NCBI GenBank assembly: GCA_041741455.1
Contig: JBGSJZ010000008.1
Coordinates: 54,708-118,707, forward strand
Length of the DNA: 64,000 bases
Reading direction: 5' to 3'
DNA from: CALESS01 sp041741455
GTDB taxonomy: Bacteria; Chloroflexota; Anaerolineae; Anaerolineales; Anaerolineaceae
Shown here: piece by piece, positions 33,534-41,416 of the stretch
How positions within the stretch are numbered: the stretch's first letter is position 1
How the letters are laid out: every line of letters begins with the position of its first letter
Notes under the pieces: model-generated
Databases searched by the model: none
What the model was told of the DNA's origin: nothing
The model's input: the letters and a program-made list of their open reading frames with translations, nothing else
Program-made: the position numbers and the translations under genes

Positions 33534-34220
33534 TCAAGGGGTAACCGTGTGGGTTGCCGTAGCTTCAGTGGTTGGGGAGATGGAAAGGGTAGTTGTAGGG
33601 GCTGTGCCACCGACGACAATTCGAATAAACACATTGAAGAAATTTGCATCCTGAGCGTTGGAGAGAACCCAGATAGTAGTGTATTCACCTGCAGCGGTTG
33701 GAGCTTTGATTGGAAGAATAATCTGGATTTCTTCCTGCGGCTTTACTGTGCTGGTCAGGGAAACTGCAGTAACCGTGGACATTAAAGTACCGGCATAATA
33801 ACGCAAACGGTAATCGGTCGTCCAGGTGGAAACACCCACATTTTTAATGCGCCATACAACGTTGAATTCCGATCCGGGCGTCACAATCGTGCCATCGGTC
33901 GGACTTTGATCGATGTAAATGGCGCTGTCAACCGATGATTGAGGAGTCATGGTGGGGCTGGCCAGTGGGGTGACAAGAGTGACGGTGAATGTGGCAGTCG
34001 GTGGTTCGGGGGTATTTGTGAGGGTTGGTGTGTGGGTAATCGTTGCTGATGGGGTTAAGAGAGCTGCATTAGTCAATATCGCCTGGGCAGTCTGGGCAGC
34101 TTGGGTAATGACTAGCCGGGAATCCACGGTCGGGGTGGATTGGGCTGATTTGGAACATCCACTGAGCAGCAGTGAGGCTGTCAGCAGAACAATTCCAACC
34201 ATTCGAAGAAACTTCAACAT
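33534..34220 (-). CDS. Lipoprotein with Nbr1-type Ig-like domain
   Basis: 228 residues. Signal with lipobox LLLSGC (Cys22), a Thr/Pro-rich linker (about 45-95), then an Nbr1-type domain (about 100-205): GTIVTPGSEFNVVWRIKN, WTTDYRLRYYAG, VKPQEEIQIILPIKAP and GEYTTIWVLSN, with conserved aromatic positions. The C-terminus is again Thr-rich. Extracytoplasmic scaffold or binding role inferred. Last gene before queG on this strand; the M23 peptidase and propeller genes lie upstream on the same strand behind a terminator. Confidence 0.83.
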   Translation of the reverse strand: MLKFLRMVGIVLLTASLLLSGCSKSAQSTPTVDSRLVITQAAQTAQAILTNAALLTPSATITHTPTLTNTPEPPTATFTVTLVTPLASPTMTPQSSVDSAIYIDQSPTDGTIVTPGSEFNVVWRIKNVGVSTWTTDYRLRYYAGTLMSTVTAVSLTSTVKPQEEIQIILPIKAPTAAGEYTTIWVLSNAQDANFFNVFIRIVVGGTAPTTTLSISPTTEATATHTVTP

Positions 34221-34241
34221 CGAAAAACATCCTTCCTGATT

Positions 34242-34271
34242 TCAAAAATCAACGGCCTGATCCCCAGGCCG
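34242..34271 (-). terminator. Rho-independent terminator after the M23 peptidase gene
   Basis: CGGCCTG (34253-34259) and CAGGCCG (34265-34271) form a 7 bp stem with a 5 nt loop. On the minus strand TTGATTTTTG follows. Located about 30 nt after the M23 gene stop. Confidence 0.78.
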
Positions 34272-34302
34272 CATCACATTGTCATCCGGGAGAGCTTAAA
34301 TG

Positions 34303-35451
34303 TCAAGGGGTGGGAACAGGCGTTAAAAACCACTCGTCCGGAGCTGGCGTGGGAGGAATGGAAGTTAAAAAACCCTTGATCCCCTGGAATGTAATATAGG
34401 TTACAGAGCCAGGTTGAATGGAGATGATTTGTTTATATTTTCGGCCATAAAACGTGATGCTAATCTCATATTCCCCCTCAGGCAGGTCACTGAGCACCAG
34501 GTTTTCTTGAAAAAATTCATCCGGGTTGACGGCCAGTGGGCCGTAGGTAATGACTTCCCAGGTTTGTCCTGTTGAGAGGGATTCGACCAGGAGGGGTTTT
34601 TTTTCCAATAAAATACCCCCAGACCACATGATGCGCCCGACCAAAATCCCCCAGCCCTGGGGAGGCGATAGCCATAATTCCGGGTTACGGGAGGTGTAAT
34701 AGTTGTTATCGCCCACTCGGATTTCAAAGTGCAGATGAGGTCCAGTGGTGTTCCCTGTGTTGCCGACGATGCCAATTTGCTCGCCCACGTTGACATGTTG
34801 ACCTTTGATGACATCGATGCGATCCATATGGGCATAGATTGTATAAAGTTTTTGGCCCTTGTAGCCGAAGTCATGTTCGATGGCTACAGCCAGCCCGTAA
34901 GGATCATTTTTGTCCTGATCATTCATATAAAGGCCAAAACCTGCCCAGCGAATGGATCCCTCACCGGCAGCATAGACGGGGGTGCCAATCGGAGCATCGA
35001 TATCGATACCGGTATGGATGATATCAGTACCTGTAAAAATACCTCCATAACGGTAATTGGGCAAAGCCCAGTTGACCACATCCGCAGCGATGGGTCGGAT
35101 GAATAGAAAATGGTCATTCAGTCCGAGTCCCCAGGGAACCGGGTAGAGTGGAGGTCGCCAGATGGAAACCGGGAGCTGGCCGGGAGTGGGGAAGGTGAAA
35201 CGCAGTACATCACCAGTTTCGATGATCGTTGGCTGAAATTCACTGGCTGTTTTTTCGATAGCAGGTGTTTCCTGAACCAGAGGAGAGGTTGGTTGTGAGG
35301 TGGGAGATTCCTGTTCCATCGAGGTGGTGGGCACGGCCATTGGAGTGGAGGATGCAATCACCGAAAGCGCTGTAGGATCCATCGCAGAACAAGCAGACAT
35401 AATAAACATGCTGGTAACGAGGACGATGGAAAAGCAAAGGCGAGTTGTCAT
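34303..35451 (-). CDS. M23-family (LytM) peptidase lipoprotein
   Basis: 382 residues. Lipobox FIMSAC (Cys21) and a Thr/Ser/Pro-rich linker (about 30-75). The peptidase M23 domain (about 130-260) has HTGIDIDAPIG (first zinc His and Asp), YAHMD, and GPHLHFEIR (HxH motif), so zinc ligands look complete. A C-terminal beta domain (about 275-370: VLSDLPEGEYEISITFYG) follows. M23 enzymes cut peptidoglycan cross-bridges. Outer-face, membrane-anchored. Its ATG directly abuts the stop of the upstream propeller gene (no gap), indicating one operon. Confidence 0.92.
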   Translation of the reverse strand: MTTRLCFSIVLVTSMFIMSACSAMDPTALSVIASSTPMAVPTTSMEQESPTSQPTSPLVQETPAIEKTASEFQPTIIETGDVLRFTFPTPGQLPVSIWRPPLYPVPWGLGLNDHFLFIRPIAADVVNWALPNYRYGGIFTGTDIIHTGIDIDAPIGTPVYAAGEGSIRWAGFGLYMNDQDKNDPYGLAVAIEHDFGYKGQKLYTIYAHMDRIDVIKGQHVNVGEQIGIVGNTGNTTGPHLHFEIRVGDNNYYTSRNPELWLSPPQGWGILVGRIMWSGGILLEKKPLLVESLSTGQTWEVITYGPLAVNPDEFFQENLVLSDLPEGEYEISITFYGRKYKQIISIQPGSVTYITFQGIKGFLTSIPPTPAPDEWFLTPVPTP

Positions 35452-37353
35452 TTAGGGAGAGGGTGTCCAAGTTGGCCGCCGGGTCGGTTCACTGGTCGGT
35501 GATTTCACCACACCCCAGCGCGGAGTTGGTGTAGAGGTGGGATAAAGTGGGGCAAATCCGGTGGAGGTGATCAGGGCTTCTGGTGGGTAAATCTGTTGCA
35601 TGGCGGTGGACCAACTGAGACCGCCTGTATTGGCAAACAGATTGAAGCGGGTGGCAGGGAAATAGGTGCGCCAATTTATCTGGGCAGGAATGCGTTCCCA
35701 GCCGGTACGCAGCGCTAATTCGGTAAAGTCCACCCAATAGCCAGTTGGGGCGACAGCCTTGGAGCCACCCTGTTCATAGGATTGGGGATCGCCAGAATAG
35801 CGGGCAGACAAATCCCAAATAGCGGTCAGCAGCGGCATTCCCTGTGATCCATCCTGAAATCGAGCTTTGAGATATACCCGCCAGTTGGTCTGCCCGGAAG
35901 TGTCTTGACGTTGAACCACCATCCACCCAGCCGTAAAAGGTGCTGAAGAGATGGCAATTCCCCGGCCGGTAAACAGCCATTCATCAACCGCTCCGGGTTG
36001 GGGAGGACTGGACAAAGGCAGGTAAGCATTTTCCAGGGTTGCCAACACATCCCAGCCGGTTTCACGGGCGGTCAGGGAGCGCAATACATTGAACGATTCG
36101 TCCACAGCATCACTCAAGTAGGCGTAATTCGTTTGCACATCCTTCAGGGGAACCACGCCCAACCGGCCGGCTGGCGGCGCCGGGCTGATGGTTAATTGAG
36201 GGTTGACAATCTGTCCATTTTCTCTCTGGTTGCCTGCCAGTTGAAGGATATAAGCAGCAGAACTCGGCGTCAATTGGTTTTTCCAATCCAAGTCGGAGAG
36301 GGTTCCGGGTAGATTGAGCATTGGTTGCAGGATGTTTCCTGTGCCGGTGTCATAAACCACCAGGCCATTCTGATTTACAAACGAAATTACAGCCAGCATA
36401 GAATTACCATCCGGAGACCAGACCGGGTAATTCCCGATGGAAAGCAGACGCATATCAGATTGTGAATCCTGACGGGAATAAATCATAATGGATTGGCCTG
36501 CCTCGGAAGTGTTAACCCAGGCCAGGCGCGTTCCATCGGGAGACCAAGCAGGAGCGGATTGCGACGCATCTTGCGAAAGGCTGAGGTTGGTGAACCGGTT
36601 ATCCACCTGGTCGAGATCCGCCAACCAAATTTCATCCTCGCCGCTGCGATTTGAAACAAATACGATCTCCCGGCCCAAAGGCGACCAGGCTGGGGAGTGG
36701 CTGCTATCCGGTCCCCCTGCCAGATAAATAGGGGGATCTGATGGGTTAGCTAATGAAAGCAAAAAAATCTCAGAATGGTCGTTCAGGTAGGTCTCAAAAG
36801 CCAGCCATTGCCCATCCGATGACCAGGTTGGGTGGCCATCGTAAGCACCGGTATCTGTTAATCGGGTAAGTCCCCCGTTTTCCAGATCCATCAGGAATAG
36901 ATCCCAATAGCCGTTGGCTTTGGAGGTGAAAGCCAGGTGACGACCATCTGGACTAAGGGTAGGGTGCAGATTGTCCCAGTTTCCATCTGTCAGCCGAGTG
37001 AGGGTAAGATATTGAGGATGATAAGCAAAGAGATGAGTATTCCAACCATCCGCCATGGAAAAGAAATAAACACCTTCTGCAATTAAGCCATCCAGTGCAC
37101 TTATGGCGATGGTTGGCTTTGGGGTGTTGACCAGGGTTGGTTCAGCAGTAGGGAGTTCCAGCGATGCAGAAGGTGTGGGCGAGGATGCGAGGGTTTGGGT
37201 GGATGTGGATGAAGGACTGACAGTTAACTGGTTATTTAGCAAAGAAAATCCACCAGGACGCAGGATAATCGATAAAGCCACTAGGTTCACCAAACAAAGG
37301 ATGAGCAGAACCAGGATGATGATTTGGGATGGACGGGAGGTGGATTTCTTCAT
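35452..37353 (-). CDS. Membrane-anchored PD40 beta-propeller with uncharacterised C-terminal domain
   Basis: 633 residues from the ATG at 37353; the frame extends upstream but without coding character. One N-terminal TM (about 10-33), a Thr/Pro/Ser linker (about 40-75), and a PD40 propeller (about 85-345): LSPDGRHLAFTS, WSSDGQWLAFE, WSPLGREIVFVSN, WSPDGTRLAWV and WSPDGNSMLAV. Residues about 390-600 form a separate, Trp-rich domain (ARETGWDVLATLE, GRGIAISS, GWMVVQRQ, NWRVYLKARFQDG, GYWVDFTEL, GWERIPAQINWRTYFPATRF) that I do not recognise. Ends in a Thr/Pro tail. Co-transcribed with the M23 lipoprotein, suggesting a wall-associated role. Confidence 0.82.
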   Translation of the reverse strand: MKKSTSRPSQIIILVLLILCLVNLVALSIILRPGGFSLLNNQLTVSPSSTSTQTLASSPTPSASLELPTAEPTLVNTPKPTIAISALDGLIAEGVYFFSMADGWNTHLFAYHPQYLTLTRLTDGNWDNLHPTLSPDGRHLAFTSKANGYWDLFLMDLENGGLTRLTDTGAYDGHPTWSSDGQWLAFETYLNDHSEIFLLSLANPSDPPIYLAGGPDSSHSPAWSPLGREIVFVSNRSGEDEIWLADLDQVDNRFTNLSLSQDASQSAPAWSPDGTRLAWVNTSEAGQSIMIYSRQDSQSDMRLLSIGNYPVWSPDGNSMLAVISFVNQNGLVVYDTGTGNILQPMLNLPGTLSDLDWKNQLTPSSAAYILQLAGNQRENGQIVNPQLTISPAPPAGRLGVVPLKDVQTNYAYLSDAVDESFNVLRSLTARETGWDVLATLENAYLPLSSPPQPGAVDEWLFTGRGIAISSAPFTAGWMVVQRQDTSGQTNWRVYLKARFQDGSQGMPLLTAIWDLSARYSGDPQSYEQGGSKAVAPTGYWVDFTELALRTGWERIPAQINWRTYFPATRFNLFANTGGLSWSTAMQQIYPPEALITSTGFAPLYPTSTPTPRWGVVKSPTSEPTRRPTWTPSP

Positions 37354-37411
37354 TGAATTAAAATGAATAAAAACCAATGAAAATGGTTTATTCTGGAGAT
37401 AACATACCAGC

Positions 37412-37420
37412 ATTGTAGCA
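37412..37420 (-). promoter_or_regulatory. Extended -10 promoter element for the propeller-M23 operon
   Basis: On the minus strand TGC is followed by TACAAT (37417-37412), about 60 nt upstream of the ATG at 37353 and immediately after the hairpin that follows the ABC exporter genes. No good -35 sequence. Confidence 0.4.
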
Positions 37421-37448
37421 TACTGCCCGGCCAATTTGCCGGGTAGTA
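37421..37448 (-). terminator. Hairpin ending the ABC exporter transcript (no T tract)
   Basis: 37421-37431 pairs with 37438-37448 over 11 positions with one G-U pair and a 6 nt loop; core CCCGGC/GCCGGG. It lies 22 nt after the ABC gene stop. The missing T tract makes termination efficiency uncertain. Confidence 0.45.
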
Positions 37449-37470
37449 GTTTACAAAACCGTCAGGTGGA

Positions 37471-38547
37471 TTATTGGTCTTCGAAACGCATGGAGTACAG
37501 ATTGAAGTAAGTGCCGTGCCTGGCCAGGAGCTCGTTGTGAGTACCCTGTTCGATGACATGTCCATCTTGGATTACCAGGATGAGATCTGCATTGATTACG
37601 GTGGACAAGCGGTGGGCGATCACAATCGAAGTTCGATCTTTAAGCAAACGGCTAAGTGCTTGCTGAATCACACGCTCAGTTTGCGTGTCCACACTGGAAG
37701 TCGCTTCATCAAGGATCAGGATGCGAGGATCGGCCAAGAGTGCCCGGGCGAATGAAATCAACTGGCGCTGTCCCTGGGAGAGAATCACGCCGCCTTCCTC
37801 CACCGGGGTATCGTAGCCCAGGCGCAGATTACGAATAAAATCATCCGCTCCAACCGCCTCAGCGGCGGCTTCGACTTCCGTGTCAGAAGCCTCTAAACGA
37901 CCAAAACGGATGTTCTCACGCACTGTGCCGGAAAATAAAAACGGGTCCTGCAGAACGATGCCCATTTGAGAGCGCAGACTACCCTGGTTGACGGTACGCA
38001 AATCATATCCATCCACGCGCAAGGTGCCTGTGGTTGGATCATGGAACCGGGCTACCAGCTTAATCAAGGTTGTTTTTCCAGCACCAGTTTTCCCCACCAG
38101 GGCAACCGTTTGCCCGGATTTGATAACAAGATTAATATCCTCCAGCACAGGGGTTGGGTCGTCGGAGTAATGGAAAGATACATGGTCAAAATGGATTTTT
38201 CCCTGAATATCAGGAAGCTGGCTGGCATCCGGTGCATCTTGGACTTCTACAGGTGCGTTCAACAAAGCGATGATCCTTTCCCCGGAAGCCATGGTCGATT
38301 GGAAAGTGTCAAAGCGCTGGCTGAGGTCCCGGATGGGATCAAAAAATCGGTTGATGTACAGGGTGAAGGCGATCAAGACGCCCGGAGTGACAGGGTCACC
38401 TAAAATTGCTGAACCGCCGATGGCGATCACGAGAGCCATGGCCAAGCTACCGAGAAAATCAATAGCCGGGAAAAAGAGGGAAGCCAGCTTTACCGCCTTG
38501 AGGTTGGTTTGCAGGTTATTGAGGTTGACCTCGTTCTGAAAAAAAAA
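37471..38547 (-). CDS. ABC exporter half-transporter, 3' part (frameshifted): last TM helices and ATPase
   Basis: About 359 residues that continue the protein begun at 39256 after a -1/+2 shift at the A9 run 38539-38547; alone this frame has no convincing start. It starts at the intracellular loop (QNEVNLNNLQTNLKAVKLA), then TM5-6, and a complete ATP-binding domain: Walker A GKTGAGKTT, Q loop GIVLQDPFLF, signature LSQGQRQL, Walker B LILDEATSSVD with catalytic Glu, and H loop VIAHRLST. The signature is the degenerate LSQGQ rather than LSGGQ. It complements the partner subunit encoded upstream. Function: multidrug- or lipid-type exporter of the ABCB class. Either a real decayed gene, a sequencing indel, or expression through slippage. 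Confidence 0.85.
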   Translation of the reverse strand, partial: FFFQNEVNLNNLQTNLKAVKLASLFFPAIDFLGSLAMALVIAIGGSAILGDPVTPGVLIAFTLYINRFFDPIRDLSQRFDTFQSTMASGERIIALLNAPVEVQDAPDASQLPDIQGKIHFDHVSFHYSDDPTPVLEDINLVIKSGQTVALVGKTGAGKTTLIKLVARFHDPTTGTLRVDGYDLRTVNQGSLRSQMGIVLQDPFLFSGTVRENIRFGRLEASDTEVEAAAEAVGADDFIRNLRLGYDTPVEEGGVILSQGQRQLISFARALLADPRILILDEATSSVDTQTERVIQQALSRLLKDRTSIVIAHRLSTVINADLILVIQDGHVIEQGTHNELLARHGTYFNLYSMRFEDQ

Positions 38548-39256
38548 TAAAATTGTAAGTCTGGCGTGAAAAAGATTGCACCACCCGAACTGCATTGATG
38601 TTTTCTGCAAGGACTGAATTGACCCAACTGATGGCTGCCCGGGTTTTTCGGTAGTTTTCACGCGAACGCTTGCGGAAAAGCACTGTAATCAGCACCATGA
38701 GCGGCAGCACGCTGAATGTGGCCAGGGACAACTGTAAATTCATGGTTAACATTACAATGATGATGCCAATCAAGGTGAAGAGATCCCGGGCAATTGCCAG
38801 CATGGCCCAGGTGATGAATTCGCGGATCATGTTGACATCGTTGATCACCCGGACGATGATGCGACCGACCGAGTAATGATTGAAAAAGCTGAGGGAAAGT
38901 TCTTGCAAGTGTGTGAACAACTGGGAGCGCAGATCGTAGATAATGGATTGACCAACCCGCGCCATCAAGTAAACCCGGAAGTAAATGGCAGACCATTGTA
39001 AAATGGCTGCAGCCAGGTAGAGCAGAACGGCCAGGCGCAAGGTGGGCAAAGAGCCGGCGCGAATTCCGTCATCCAGAGCCATCTTGACCAGGTAAGGCCC
39101 GGCAACCGATGCCATTGAGGTCACTGCCATCAGGAATAGGGCAAAGATGATCTGACCCTGGTAGGGTTTCATGAAGGTAAACAGCTGGCGGGTGACTTGT
39201 GGGTCAAACCCTTTTTGCGGAAGGTCGTCAGAAGGTGGGGGTGTGATTACAGTCAT
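38516..39256 (-). CDS. ABC exporter half-transporter, 5' part (frameshifted): first TM helices
   Basis: About 246 residues from the ATG at 39256, one base after the stop of the upstream ABC gene. It covers the N-terminal transmembrane domain: TM1-TM4 with the coupling region LFTHLQELSLSFFNHYSVGRIIVRVINDV and the loop ENINAVRVVQSFSRQTYNF. It then enters a run of nine T on the coding strand and reads SERGQPQ and stop. Deleting one T would join it seamlessly to the frame at 38547-37471, giving one normal half-transporter of about 595 residues. So it is one gene split by a single-nucleotide homopolymer indel, not two genes. Confidence 0.85.
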   Translation of the reverse strand: MTVITPPPSDDLPQKGFDPQVTRQLFTFMKPYQGQIIFALFLMAVTSMASVAGPYLVKMALDDGIRAGSLPTLRLAVLLYLAAAILQWSAIYFRVYLMARVGQSIIYDLRSQLFTHLQELSLSFFNHYSVGRIIVRVINDVNMIREFITWAMLAIARDLFTLIGIIIVMLTMNLQLSLATFSVLPLMVLITVLFRKRSRENYRKTRAAISWVNSVLAENINAVRVVQSFSRQTYNFIFFSERGQPQ

Positions 39257-39257
39257 T

Positions 39258-41060
39258 TTAACCACCGAAATCCGTCTGATGGGGAAGCTCTGGAACATCT
39301 TCAGTGATTTGTTCCAGGTCATCATGGAATCTTTCCTGGTCTTGCAATTGAAGCTCGTAGATTTCCTGGTAGAGTCCACCTCTTGCCAGCAAGTCTGAAT
39401 GAGTACCCTGTTCGACGATGTGACCCTGGTCCATCACGAGGATGAGGTCTGCCCGGCGCACGGAGGAAAGCCGTTGGGCAATGATGAAGGTGGTGCGGCC
39501 TTCCATCAGGTGAGATAAGGCTTTTTGCAATAAGTGTTCGGTTTCAGTATCCACGCTGGATGTGGAATCATCCAGAATGAGAATGCGTGGATTAAGCAGC
39601 AAGGCCCGGGCAATTGCCACTCGTTGGCGCTGGCCGCCGGAGAGGGTGATGCCCCGCTCACCAATCACCGTATCGTAACCCTGTGGAAGGTCAAGGATGA
39701 ATTCGTGAGCCTGGGCGGCCTTGGCAGCAGCGATGATTTCCTCTTCTGAGGCATCCGGCCGACCATAGGCAATATTTTCCCGAATGGTGGTGGAAAAGAG
39801 CAAGGAGGTTTGCAGGACAATCCCGATCTGGCGGCGTAAAAGGGTCAGATCCAGTTCTCGTACATCTTGACCATCCACCCGCACGAAGCCGGTTGTGACA
39901 TCATAAAAGCGCGGAATTAAATTCACCAGGGTAGTTTTTCCAGAACCCGTTGTGCCGATCAAGGCGATCACCTGGTTCGGAGAAACAGTCAGGTTGACCT
40001 GGTGCAAGGCCGGAGATTGGTCTCCGTCGTACTTGAATGAAACCTCATCAAATTCAACCTTGCCGGTGAGCGTACCAGGGTTGATGGAGGTGGCTGGGCT
40101 TTGAATTTCTGGTTGATGGTCCAAAATTTCAAAAATGCGCTGGATTCCGGCGCTGGCTTCACCACCTGCGTTCACAAGCCAGCCAAGCTGTTGGGCAGGC
40201 ATCATTAATAACAAGACGTAGGAATTGACTGCCACCAACTGGCCGATGGTTAATTGATCGTTGAGCACCATGCGCCCACCAAACCACAAGATTAGAATGG
40301 TGCTGAGAGTGATGAGCAGGGTGGTGGTGGGCATGATGCGCGACCAATTGGCGAGTACAGTGAGCTGGGCATTGTAGAGCTTGCGGTTGGTCTGATTGAA
40401 ATTTTTGATTTCGTATTGCTCGCGGGAGAAGGCTCGGACCACCTGGACTCCAGTCACATTTTCTTGAAGGTGGGAGGACAATTCTCCAAGTGTATTATCG
40501 ACCATCAGGAATAAATCACCAATTTTTCGACCGAAGTCGGTTGTGATGAAAACCAGCGGGATCAGTGGAAGCAAGGCGATGATGGCCAGACTAGCATGGG
40601 TCGAGAATAAAATCGCTGTAATTACAACAGTGAGCAGAATGACCCGTATCAATTCTGTGATGCCATGACCGGTAAAACTTTGCAATGAGCGAACATCTTC
40701 AATCACTCGACTGATGAGCTGTCCGGATTGCATGTGATCGTGGTAACTGAAAGGCATGTTTTGTAAATGATTGTATAAGCGATTGCGTAGATCAAAAGCA
40801 ATGTGGTTTGCAATCCATTCCGAGGTGAAGCGGTTGAAGTAGCTCAGGATGGATTTAAGCAATCCGAGGCCAACAATGATTGCCGCAGCAATCAGCACCA
40901 ACCGCATTTGGCCGGGTGCCAACCCAAAATCCACCACCCATTGGATGATGTTCGGAAAAACCATATCGATCCCGGTCAGGATCAGGAGGATTAGGGTGGT
41001 GAATAATGTCTGCTTCCAATAGGAACGCAGCAGTTCCAGCAGGCGGACAAGTTGTTTCAT
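39258..41060 (-). CDS. ABC exporter half-transporter with degenerate nucleotide site (heterodimer partner)
   Basis: 600 residues: six TM helices (1-310) and an ATP-binding domain. Walker A GTTGSGKTT (369-377), signature LSGGQRQR (473), Walker B LILDDSTSSVD where the catalytic Glu is Asp498, and H loop IIAQRLSS with Gln529 replacing His. These are the substitutions of the degenerate subunit of heterodimeric exporters such as TM287/288 and BmrCD: its intact LSGGQ completes the active site of the downstream subunit, whose own signature is altered. Exports drugs, lipids or peptides; substrate unknown. It precedes the frameshifted partner by 1 nt and follows a small unknown gene by 3 nt. Confidence 0.93.
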   Translation of the reverse strand: MKQLVRLLELLRSYWKQTLFTTLILLILTGIDMVFPNIIQWVVDFGLAPGQMRLVLIAAAIIVGLGLLKSILSYFNRFTSEWIANHIAFDLRNRLYNHLQNMPFSYHDHMQSGQLISRVIEDVRSLQSFTGHGITELIRVILLTVVITAILFSTHASLAIIALLPLIPLVFITTDFGRKIGDLFLMVDNTLGELSSHLQENVTGVQVVRAFSREQYEIKNFNQTNRKLYNAQLTVLANWSRIMPTTTLLITLSTILILWFGGRMVLNDQLTIGQLVAVNSYVLLLMMPAQQLGWLVNAGGEASAGIQRIFEILDHQPEIQSPATSINPGTLTGKVEFDEVSFKYDGDQSPALHQVNLTVSPNQVIALIGTTGSGKTTLVNLIPRFYDVTTGFVRVDGQDVRELDLTLLRRQIGIVLQTSLLFSTTIRENIAYGRPDASEEEIIAAAKAAQAHEFILDLPQGYDTVIGERGITLSGGQRQRVAIARALLLNPRILILDDSTSSVDTETEHLLQKALSHLMEGRTTFIIAQRLSSVRRADLILVMDQGHIVEQGTHSDLLARGGLYQEIYELQLQDQERFHDDLEQITEDVPELPHQTDFGG

Positions 41061-41063
41061 GGT

Positions 41064-41405
41064 TTAGTCAGTTGTTTGCTTGATTTCAAAATCGATGGTT
41101 CGTTGGTCCAAAATCACTTCTGGGTCGTAATAGATCAGGGCGGTGAGTTTGAACCGCCCGGGTAAAGGCATGCCGCGTAAATGCATTGTAAAAACCAGTC
41201 GGGCATCCATGTTTTCGACGATGTGGATACGTTGGATTTCGACCTCGTCTTCTGTGAATAACGCCGCCTCCAGATTGGGACGAGTTGTGAAGGACGACAG
41301 GGTAATATGAACCCTCAACCGTTGCCCATCGGGCCAGGGTTCTATGTGTAGTTCTTCAAAGTGGATGGGTTCAATTGGTTGGTTTTCATTCGAATCAGGC
41401 GTCAT
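41064..41405 (-). CDS. Small beta-rich protein of unknown function
   Basis: 113 residues, no signal peptide and no TM. An N-terminal acidic, Pro-containing stretch (EPIHFEELHIEPWPDG) precedes a run of alternating hydrophobic residues (RLRVHITLSSF, EIQRIHIVEN, RLVFTMHLRG, FKLTALIYYD) suggesting a small beta-sandwich. Start choice: ATG at 41405, 11 nt after the DUF1015 stop; an upstream in-frame ATG at 41435 would overlap that gene. Sits between DUF1015 and the ABC exporter genes with 3 nt spacing, so it may be an accessory of either. No family recognised. Confidence 0.68.
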   Translation of the reverse strand: MTPDSNENQPIEPIHFEELHIEPWPDGQRLRVHITLSSFTTRPNLEAALFTEDEVEIQRIHIVENMDARLVFTMHLRGMPLPGRFKLTALIYYDPEVILDQRTIDFEIKQTTD

Positions 41406-41416
41406 CGAGATCACTT

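Noticed and set aside
37471..41060. ABC exporter pair as CydDC for the nearby bd oxidase
   Set aside because: They lie on the opposite strand, are separated by DUF1015 and DegV genes, and look like ABCB multidrug-type exporters with asymmetric ATP sites as in TM287/288.
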